In this document: positions 1 to 11,103 of the stretch, piece by piece
Position numbering within the stretch: position 1 is the stretch's first letter
Layout: every line of letters begins with the position of its first letter
NCBI GenBank assembly: GCA_007449985.2
Contig: VIIQ02000031.1
Coordinates: forward strand, 310,001-374,000
Direction of reading: 5' to 3'
Length of the DNA stretch: 64,000 nucleotides
Source of the DNA: Desmodesmus armatus
Lineage: Eukaryota; Chlorophyta; Chlorophyceae; Sphaeropleales; Scenedesmaceae
Notes under the pieces: model-generated
Databases searched by the model: none
What the model was told of the DNA's origin: nothing
What the model saw: the letters and a program-made list of their open reading frames with translations, nothing else
Program-made: the position numbers and the translations under genes

Positions 1-94
1 ACCACCACCACACACACCCACACATACACATACACATATGCTGACACACTGTATGCTACCACAACATTCTGCATACGCTCTTCCTGGTTTGCAG

Positions 95-3000
95 GACCTG
101 GTCGTGCCCATTGAGGTGGACGTAGTGCTGGTGGGGTTCTCAGGTGATGGTGGCTACGGCTACTCACTGGACTCATCAAAGCTGCTCAGCATGCTCAGCA
201 GCCACCTACAGGTGAGGGGGGGGCTGCATAGAGTGCTGCTGATCAGGGGAGTGAGCGGTCACTCATTAGGGGAGGGGCCCTGCATGCGTGGTAGCTGCTA
301 TGATGTAGCTACCTACGGCAGCCTCAAACAAGCTATGTGACTCGACTCAAATTGGGAAACACTGATTCCATACGAGCACAGTTTTTCCTCAGCCCATGTA
401 TGTTATCCTGCCCTGTCTGTCGTGCTGTCTCTGTGTCTATACTACCTGTCCCCTGTTTGTCTGCCCCACCTGTCTGCCTACCTGTCTGTCCTGCCCAGTG
501 GTACTGCCCCTACAGCTGGGAGACTGAGGAGGAGTTGGGTGTGTGTGTGCACGTCAACTTCCAGGTCCTGGCACAGGCAGACAACGCATTTGTAAGTTGG
601 GGAAGGAGACAGGGACTAGGGGTAGGAGTCAGTGGCAGTACAAACCAATTGTTGTGTACGTAGCAGGAGGGCACAAGTTGGTTCATGGGGTATTTGGTCT
701 GAGTGGACAAGTGGTATGTTGAACCTGCGTGCATGCACGTGGACGTAGCAGGAGGTTACAGTTTTTGAGGAAATCGTGGAGATTGGGGTACGCACAAGCT
801 CAAGCAAACCCAGAAGGCGTTGGCTGCCTGGTAGCTCGTCCAGTCTTGGTTTCTGCACGTACTGCACCGCACTGCTTTGTAAGGTACTTTGTTGTTTTGC
901 CTGTAGGTTGGTGTGCTGCTGCACAAGGTTGAGAGCCACCTGAGGACACACATGGTGCACTCACACACAGCATACGACCAGACAACAGGTACAGGGGGGG
1001 GGGGTGACTGTGAATCTATGTGTGGGGTGAGAGGTGGATAGGGGGTAAACCCCAGTTACAGAGCTTCTGAACATACATGTGTGTGCCTGTGTGGGGGCAG
1101 GATGGGTAGCGTGGCAGCCAGACATGTAGCGTACCAGCCATGGCAAGCCCGTGCAACACCATGTAGCCACCCTACAGCAGATGCTCATGTAGCCTGTTGA
1201 CCGCACTACATCAACCCAGCCGCTTGCTTCTCTTGTTGCTTTTGTTTGCTGCATCAAACTCATGCTGCCCCTTGTGTACTTCCTGCCCCCCCCCCCCCCG
1301 CGCGCACAGCTCACACCTCTACTCAGGGCTACCGCACCTACTACACTGTTGAGGCGTCAAAGATGGAGCCAGTGTACGACGAGTTCATGACTCACCTCTA
1401 CCAGGACGACCCAGGTAGGTATAATTACCAAGCTAAATCAAATCAAATCAAAGCTGCACCTGTAGCTATGAAGCTCAAGAGCTCATGCCAGCCATTCACT
1501 GATATCACGGAGATAGTAGAACAAACCAGAAGGAACACAATACTGAGGATCAAAACAGAAACTGCAAGGGAGACTGTACCAAGTTCAAGGGGTAGTTGGC
1601 GTAGTTCCCAAGGGCAGTTGTTTCAGGGGTCTGACTGGGGGGCGGGGGTGCTGACATGGTTGCTTTGGGGAGTGGGGAGCGCCCCATGGGGTGCGGGCGC
1701 GGCGGCAAGCAGTATACCACTGGGTTGCTTGCCCAGGATTACAACGGGGGGCCGAGATGCAGCCCATGTCTGACAACCATGTGATGCACCTTTGCCAGGA
1801 GGACTCAAGTTGGTTCATGGGCTATGTGGTCTGCAGGGACAAGTGGTATGTTGAGCCTGCGTGTATGTAGGTTTGGGGGGGGGGGGCATGGCACAGTACA
1901 GCAATCCTGTGGTGAGGGGAGAAGAGGGAGGGGCCATTCAGTAATGTATCAAAAGCTGTGTGCGGGGTGGGTGGGTGCTGCCACTACTACTGGGGCGTGG
2001 GGTACGCCGTGAGGAGTGGGGGGCGAAGGGGGGGGGTGTCAGCACATCAAAGCTGGACTGCATTGCACCTGCCCAACTGCTACGGCGGCGCGTTTCACCT
2101 CCTCCTCCCCCTCCTCCAACCAGAGGGGGGCGCAAGGGGTGGTGACACACGCTGTCGCAGGCAGCGGTGGCTTTGTGGGATTGGTAGCTGTCATGTCGTG
2201 CATGATTGCCCTGACTGTCAATCTTCATTATCATAGGAGACTAACGCAGACGCTCATATGTTGGTCAAATTGAGCAAGTGTTGATGGCACGCACTGCGCT
2301 CAGCAGCAGGGCTGGCCCCCATGTGCTTTCTCTACAATGTATCGTGTGGTCACTGCTGCCTTCACTTGAGGTGTCAGGGCAAGTGGGGGGGGGTGCTCTT
2401 GGTGTCAGGTGGCCAGCACTGATTGGTGAAGGCTTGAGCTGCAAGAACCGGCATTGGTTGGGTCCCTAGGCTTGCATTGGGTCTTCTTGCCTGTTGGGGA
2501 CTCTTGGGAGCGAGTCGTCTATGACCGAATGGCCATGCCGTGTAGTCTAGCAGTGATAGGGGCCTCCTGGACGGGAGGGGGGAGAGCAGGGCATTCACCG
2601 TGTCCGTGACCAAGCAACCCACAGCTCCATGTACATCATTGAACATTTTGTGTTTTTGCTGCCACCCCTCTTGCTGCTGCTGCTGCTGCTGCCACCACTG
2701 CGCCTGCTGCTGCTGTTGCTCCTGCTGCTGCTGCTGCTGCTCCTGCTGCTGCTGCTGCTGCTGCCAGGCATGACTGATGCGGACACGTTGCGTGCCTCAG
2801 CCCCTGTTGACAGCACGGGTGCCGTCATAACAGGAGCGGGGCGCGCAGCACCCTGGCACAAACACAACACCATATTCGTGGTGAACCCCAGCAAGGTGGG
2901 GGGGGGGTATCAGGCAGGCATGGGGGTAGCTGTTGGGGGTTGCAAGGGAACAATCAGAAAATGGCAAGGGAGGGAAGGAAAGCTGGCTGGCTGGCATGCA

Positions 3001-6000
3001 TGTGGACGCGTTTCGAGGGCTGCCACCAAACAGCAAGGAGGCCATGTGGCTATGGCTTGTGTATGGCTCAGTTTGTGGCGGGACTCTTGTTCACAACTCC
3101 TGTTCTGTGCTATGATGTGTCGCAATGCTGTGTTGTTGTTGTGCTATGCTGCACTGTGTCGTGTGCTGTGCAGGTGCGCATCAACCCTCAGGGCACTGCA
3201 GCAGCGGCATCACACATACCACCCAACATCATTGAGCAGTGGCAGAAGTGAGTGAGAGGACGGGGGGGGGGCATTTGAACAGTGGCAGAAATGAATGAGA
3301 GGAGGGGGCGTGGAGGATGGAGGCAATTGGGTTGGGGGCTGGAGATGTTGACAGATAGATTACATGTGAGGCATGCAAGCAATGCTACCACCCAAAACAC
3401 AAACACAGGCACGCGTGTGTGTGAGTGAATGTGTGAGTGAGTGAGTGAGCGAGTGAGTGAGGTTGAAGTGGGGTGGGGTGAGGGTGGGATGGTTGTGTGT
3501 CCTTGAGTACGTGTGCAATTTGAGACTTTTCCCTGAGTCCAACCGCGCTACTCCTGCTTCGACTGCTGCTGCTGCTGCTGCTGCTGCCAGGGGCAACACC
3601 AATGCCTCCTTGATAGAAACAGAGGAGGCGGGCTACATCTACCGCTACCAGTACAACGGTGTGGGCGAGGGAGTCACCTGGCTCAGCAGCAGGAACTACA
3701 TGGTGGTGGACCTGGCAGCCGGCCCTACCACATATGGTCCTCTGGTCAGACAGGGTGGAGCGGCCACACCACAGGGCATCCCCTCAGTCAAGGTGAATAA
3801 GCAGTGAGGAGGGGACTATGTGGGGGTTGGGGTGGGGTGGGGGGAGGCATGTTGAAGCGTGCTGAATGAGGGAGGAGAGGGGGTTGACGGTGGACGTGTG
3901 GGGGTGTATGTTGTCTAGGGGGGGGGGAGTGACTTGGCTCAGCAGCAGGAACTACATGGTGGTGGACCTGGCAGCCGGCCCTACCACATATGGCCCTCTG
4001 GTGCGGCAAGGAGGGGCAGCCACACCACAGGGTATACCCTCAGTCAAGGTGAGTGAGCAGGGGGGGAGGGGCGTGTAGTTTGGGGGGGGGGGGGGGCATG
4101 TTGAGAGCGCGTTCAAGCAGGCAGCAGAGAAGAGGGGTTGGAGTGCGGAGGTTTGGGGGGGTTCTGTGTATGTGTTTTGTGTTGGGGGGGGGGGGGAGAC
4201 TTGACTCAGCAGCAGGAACTACATGGACCTGGCAGCAGGCCCTACCACGTATGGCCCTCTGGTCAGGCAAGGAGGGACAGCCACACCACAGGGGACACCC
4301 TCTGTCAAGGTGAATGAGCAGTGAGGATGGGACTTTGTGTGGGGTTTGGGGGGAGGGGGGGGGCATGTTGAAGCCACACCACAGGGCATCTCTTCAGTCA
4401 AGGTGAGGCAGCGGGTGTGTGTGTAGACAGAGAGCGTGCATCCTTCTGTGCGCGTGTGTGCATTGGCATAGGGCATAGGGCATTATGTGTTCTTGTGCAT
4501 GTTGACGTGTGTGTGGAGGGGGGGGGCTGTGGATAAGAAAGCGGAGAGGGGGTTGGAGGTGCGTGTGGGAGGGGGGGGGCGGTCGCCCAGCTCAACAGCA
4601 GGAGCAACACGCCCTTGACTTGGCAGCGGGACTAACACGCATATGGCCCTCCGGTCAGGCAGGGGGGCGGCGACACCACAGGGCATCCCTCAGTCAAGAT
4701 GAACGAGGATGAAGGGGCACTGCAGGCAGCAGACAGAAGCGCCCCCCCCCCCCCCCCCCCCCCCCCGCCTTAGCTCCGTGTTCAACATGCTGTTACTGCG
4801 TGCACACAACCTCATGTGCAAACCCACAAATATGCATGTTGTCAAGCGTCATCTCAGATCCCCTCCTCCTGCCCCCCCCCCCCCCCCCCCGTCCCCTCCT
4901 TCACCAGGACACTTACTACATGATGATGACCCAGTTGAAGTTGGTAGAGCAGCAAATGACAGCTCATGAAGCGGCACTGCAGGCAGCAGACAGGGGCCAG
5001 CTCACCCTGCTGGGGGACGCCTGGCAGCAACACTGGCGGCTGCTGTCAAGGCGGTGTTTGTGCCTGACGTGTCAAGTCAGCATGTGGAGCAGGCACGCAC
5101 TGTCCTGGTGAGTGTGTTGGTGTCTGCGTTTGGGGGGGGGGGGGCTGCGTGTTAGGCATAGAGGATACATGTGTAGCTAGCATACTATGAACATTCAAGT
5201 GTGTGGTGGGGGAGGGGGCTAATGCAAATGGTGTTGAAGCCTTTGGATCCAAAAGGTGCCTGGCAGCAACATTGGCGGCTGCTGTCAAGGCGGTGTTTGT
5301 GCCGGACGTCTCCAGCCAACATGTGGAACAAGCACGCACTGTGCTGGTAAGTGCAACTGGATGGGGGGGGGGGGGCGGCAGGCGTGTGTGTGTGGGGGGG
5401 GGGGTCTGCTGTTGCAAGAGTGGTGAAAGTTGGATAGCCAACAGGTGGCTGGCGGCAACACTGGCAGCTGCTGTTAAGGCGGTGTTCGTGCCGGACGTGT
5501 CAAGTCGGCATGTGGAGCAGGCATGCACTGTCCAGGTGAGTGCATTCAGGGCCCTGATTATTGTGTGTTGGGGGGGGCTTGTCTGTTGTTGCAAGGGTGG
5601 TGCGGTTTTTGTATACAAAAGGTGGCTGGCGGCAACACTGGCGGCAGCTGTCAAGGTGGTGTTGATTCCGGACGTGTCTAGTCAGCATGTGGCATTGGCA
5701 CGCACTGTCTTGAAGAGTTTGTTGGTATCCGCAAGGGGGGGGTGCCTGTGTGTATGTGTCCTCAGCCCGTCAGACACCCCTCTCTGCCCCCTCAAACCCT
5801 TTCCCTGCTTGCAACCCGTCACTTAAAATAAATAAATCAATAAATCTACCTACACTTGCCGTCCTCCCCCCCCCCCCCCAGGTGCCGTTGGTTGTCCTGA
5901 GTGATGCCCCCATCCCCCCTGACAGCACTGAGGCGCTGGACCAGCAGAACTACTGGGGCATCAACATCACACTTGTGGAGACAGCCCTCTCACACCTTTT

Positions 6001-7065
6001 GGGTGAAGGACAGGAGGTGAGGGTTTGTGACCTTGACAGTGCAGTACGCCCCAATCAAATGCAGTACAACAATAAGTATCTAGTGGAGCTTGTGGTGAAG
6101 GCAGCCAGCCTTGAGCTGCAGAGACTGTGTGCTAAAACTTCTGAACCAGTCTCTGGGATCCGCAGGAAGCGGGTACCCACCCACACTCAAACAAGCAACA
6201 CAGTGTCTGGCGCAGTGCCATTTTGTTCAGCCTCGAACAACACAGCATTGTGTGCGCAGACATGCAACCGCTGCACAGCATGGTTCCAGGAGTCTAGGAC
6301 TTACTGAGCCCCCAGCCACATGAACGCCAGGCTGGAGTGCTGTGACCCCCCCCCCTCTCCCGCCTGATAATCCTTATCATCACCCCGCCCGCCCGCCCTG
6401 CAGGCTGTGGTCATCTCTGCGCAGCACGAGCTGCACCATCACAAGCAGCTGGCTGCTGCAGTGCACAAGGCGACACGCAGCCACAGCGAGGCAGTCATTG
6501 ACATACCAGAGGGACGGGACTACCAGGGTGAGCTCTGGGGAGGGGCGGGGATGCACTTTTTCTTTGATGTGTGTGGTGGTGGGTGTGACAGATGACGTTC
6601 TGTGGAAGAATTGTCATCGTTTTCTCCAGAGGGCACACGTGTGTGGTGGTTGGGGGAAGGGTGACGCTCTGCAGAAGAACTTTTGCGCTTTGCCCTCTGC
6701 CCTTCATGACCAGCCACAAAGGAGCTTGCTCCCAGTAGGGGCGGGGGGTTAGCCACAGTGAGGCAGTCTTAGACATACACCAGGGACCGTCCCTGAGGCG
6801 ACCAGGGTGAGGGAGGAAGGCGGGGCAAGGGGTTGTGTCCGCCCCTACGTGAAGCACTTGTAGCGGCAAGTGCAAGCTGTTGGGACCCTCAGGGGGCCCA
6901 CGGATTGGTTCAGGGGCTAGGGTTTTGTCGTCCGCGTAGGGTGTAAGCCTCTGTCTTGATGCACGTGCACTCATTACTTGCTCGCTCACTCACTCACTCA
7001 ATGTCAGCCTCTGTCATGGTTCAACCAGTCTTTCACTCACTCACTTGGAATCACCCCCCCCCCCC

Positions 7066-7150
<85 letters not shown>

Positions 7151-10100
7151 GCACACACACACACACACACACGCACGCACGCACACGCACACAGGTGCTG
7201 TGATGGACATGCCCGTGCTAGCCACACGTCAGTCATCTGCCCTCCTGCAGCCCCTGACCTGACACATGCACTGACTCTGTCAAGTTTTCCTGCCATGCAC
7301 TGATGTTCCACAATCACTCATACATTCAAAACATGCGCTCACTGCCCCACCCCCTCTTTTCTGCCTGCAGGCACCGAGATGGGCATGCATGTGACGAGCC
7401 AGACGTTCATTGACCCTGAGGCCCTGCTGCAGGAGATTGAGCAGAGCGCTGACATGCTCACACACGGACTCGTATGTGAGTGAGGCTGCAAGAAGAGGGG
7501 GGGGTGCTGATTTTGCGGCGCCTGCAAGGCGGGCTGCAGGGGGGATGGCGGTGGTGGCATGCACGGGTGACTTGTCATTGCATAGATTTGCAGGACCGGG
7601 GGTGCAATCAGTGGAAGTTTCGATGCTCAGCGGTACGTTCCAAACTTGATGAACGGGGTGGACTGCAAGAGTGGACATATGCTGTGACGAGGTCTGCACA
7701 CAGCCTTCACTATGTTGTTGATTCCGCAGCTGCTTCTGTGGTGAGGTTGCTGCTGCGGCTGTTGTGGCTGCTGCTGCTGCTGCAGCTGTTGCGCATGCTG
7801 GCAGTCAGGAGATGGAGCACCACATCAACCAGCTGCGCCATGACGGCACACGCGTGGTGCCCGTGTTTGTGCTGGCTCTGCAAAACCACCCTGAGGATGT
7901 GGTCATGGCCAACAAGTGAGAGGGGGGGGTGACCGGGGGGGGGGGGGGAGGTGCAATGGGGGGGGGGCAGCGGGGGGCATGCCCCTGCGCATGGGGGGGG
8001 GGGGGACAAGCACAGCAGGTGCAAGGGAGTGGGTGGGCTGCAGAACATCCCGAAGGGCTTGAAAATGCCCAAAGGGTAGGTGGGGCTGGGGAGTGGTGTT
8101 TGTGTTAGTGCTGGCACTGCAAAACCACCCTGAGGATGTGGTCATGGCAAACAAGTGAGGGGGGGGGGGACCGGGGGGGGGGCTTCCTGTGTTGAAACAG
8201 TTGAAATACTTGACAGACATTCATGAGGTTCTGCTTTGTTCTACAGCATGACATATTAGTCACACCAGGACATGTGTGTGTTTTTGGGGGAAGAGAAAGG
8301 GAGTACATGTGTGTGCTTTTTGGGGAAGAGAAAGGGAGGGAAGGGGAGGGGAGGGGAAGGGTTTGTGATGTGCAGCTAGCTGAGAGCTTGTTTGTATGGG
8401 CCAGCACAAGGGCGTGAGGGACGTGCTGAGGTGTCAGGGTTGCTGGCGCTGCAGAAACACTCAGAGGATGTGGTTATGGGCCTCTGTAACCTGACTGTTC
8501 AGAATTGTCGATGCCTCACAGCTCTTTGATAGATTGCACATACCAGTGATGTCTACTACCTGATGGTGAGTCACCAACAGCTGGTGTGCCTGCTGCCTGT
8601 TCTTTTGTCTCCTGGTGTTGTTGTCTTCAGGGAGCTAGTTGCTGCCAGTGAAGATGCAGTGGTGGTGCTGCAGCTGAGACAGGGATCAAAGTGAGTGGCT
8701 GTGCTTGGTTGTGAGGGTAAATGCGCTTGCGGCAGGGGTGGGGAGGGGGTGACTTCTTTGCTGGGCGGGGCCAAGAGTGGCGGTGCGTGTGGTGCTGCAG
8801 TTGAGACAGGAGTGAAAGACAGCAGTCAGAGGGTTCAAAGCAGGATGCTTATCAGGATGGACCATCACCACCACCACTCCGGGGGGGGGGGGGGGGGGTA
8901 ATGTGTTGTGCGTCACAAGTTGATGCTTTCGCCGCTGGACAGTTGTCTGCATTCTTGTCAAACTGGGTGTCTTTGCAGAGCAGACAGGGCAACAGCCCCT
9001 TCTCAGGCTGTTGCAAGGTTGCAGAAGCTCTACAGACCACTGCAAACTGACACATCGTGCTCCCTGCTGCCTGTTTGCGGCTGTGTTTCAGGTGGGGTGG
9101 TCCCAACGACTTCTTCTCAGGCCACATGGCCAATGGCAGGAGGGTGGTCACTGACGGCAAGGCATCAACACGACACGTGGTGGCGGGGCTGGCAGAGGCA
9201 CTGGGAGGTAGGTGGGGGGTAGGGGGGCACAGGTGGTGGCGATGGGGGGGGGGGGTGTTACGATGGGGTGCCACCCCAGCAGTGCTGTCAGCATGCATGT
9301 TCTTTGTGATTGCTTTGACTGTGGCTCATGGCATAACGTGTGACAGGGGGTGGCGGGACTGGCAGAGGCACTGGGAGGTGGGCGGGGGGGGGGGGGGGGT
9401 AGGGGGGCACAGGTGGGGGGGAAAGGGGGCTGGAGTCTTTCAGGGTGATGCAAGCAGGTGAGCTCAGTTGTTGATTGCCTCAGGTCTGGCTTTCGGGAGG
9501 GGCCAGGGCTGGATGTGGTTGGTGACAACTATGGCGCGAAGTAGTCACAGACGGCAAGGCGTTAATGCGACACGTTGTGGCGGGACTGGCAGAGGCTCTG
9601 GGAGGTGGGCTTGAGGCAGGGGGGGTGGCACTGGTGGGGGTTGGGGCTGGAGTGTTCTGGGATGATGCGAGCAGGCAAGGGGCACTGTTTGATGCCTCGG
9701 CTGTTGCTTGTGGGTGGGACCGGGGCTGGACCTATGGCGTGATTCAGTGCCAGACGGCAGGCCTAGGTCTCAACACAGCACTTGTGGGGGTGGGGCTGGC
9801 AGAGGCACTGGGAGGTAGGGGTGGCGGGGCCTGGCGGGGGGGGGGTCTTCATGCGGTGTTGCAAGCACAAATGTTTTGGTTGAACGTATCCACCGTGCCT
9901 TGTGGGTGGGGCTGGGGCTGGAAGAGGCAGACGTCCAGGCATGGGCACAGCTCCTGACATCGTGTTTGCTGAACTCTCTGACGTCTTTGAGCTTCGGAGA
10001 GCCTGACCCGCCCCCCTCCCCCCCCCCCCCCCCAAGGCCACAGGTTCCATATCTAAGCTGACATTCTTAGATGGTTTGCCTTTTGTGACACCTGTGACCT

Positions 10101-11059
10101 CTCTGTCCAAGCTCTCATCAAGAGGACTATCATCATGATGTTAATGTCGTGCTTTCTTTGTCCTACGCAGGTCTGGTCCCTTGCTACAAGCACTATGAGC
10201 CCTGCTCTGACACGTGTTCACCCCTACCTACCCCCACAAACACCACCACCACCACCACCACCGCCCCATGTTCTCTACCCACTAGGCCTGGTTCCCTCCT
10301 ACAAGCACTATGAACATTTGTCTGACATGTGGGCACCCCTACCCACCCCCATCACCACCAACAACACCACCCATGTACTCTATCCACCAGGTCTGGTCCC
10401 CCCCTACAAGCACTACGAACCTGCTCAGGACGGCTATGAGTTTGACTGGCGCTGGGCAGTGGGGGCCATCCCCTGGGGCCCGTACAGCAACTACAGCGGC
10501 ATCAGCGAACTAATGCAGGTGGGGGGGAGTGTTAGGCTCAGAGGTTAAATGTGTGTGGGGGGGGGGGGGGGGAGGGGGTGAGAGAGGGGGTCCACAGGCA
10601 CGGGGTGGGGCTGTTGTCTGATGTTCAACCGGTGAGAACTACCAGGCGGGCGGGGGGGGGGGGTCACGGACATGTTGCAGTCACTGTGTCAACATGTTGT
10701 CTTGACTGTCCTGCTGGGATGCTAAGGGTTTGGGTAATTGCATTTGGTTAGGGTTAAGGGGTGATGTCTGTCGAAGGCTACACAGCAACTACAGCGGCAT
10801 CAGCAAACGCGTGCAGATGGGTGGGTGTGTAAATTGGGGTCACAGACACGGGATGTGTGAGTGGGTGCACGAGGTGTTGACAGGCTCAAAGTGTGTGTGC
10901 ACACACTGGTAAAGGCATCAGTTGTGACAGCAGCATCATTGAGGTCCAGCAGGAGGGTGCTGCAGCTGGTTGTGCTGACACTAAAAGCACAGGATGTGGA
11001 TGCTGCTGCATCTGCTGCTGATGATTGTGAGGGTTCTGTTGATCATTATTGTTGCCCAC

Positions 11060-11103
<44 letters not shown>

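Noticed and set aside
2629..3255. 208-codon open frame with a poly-Leu run
   Set aside because: It is the translation of the CTG tract in an intron, joined to the real exon at 2768-2895 in its own frame; only the exon part is coding.
6017..6307. Extension of exon 5882-6016 into VRVCDLDSAV and onward
   Set aside because: A good GTGAGG donor ends the exon at 6016 and the next exon (6404) joins in phase; the extension is intron sequence.
6956..7317. Open frames of Thr-His or Cys-Val repeats on both strands
   Set aside because: They are products of the (CA)n microsatellite.
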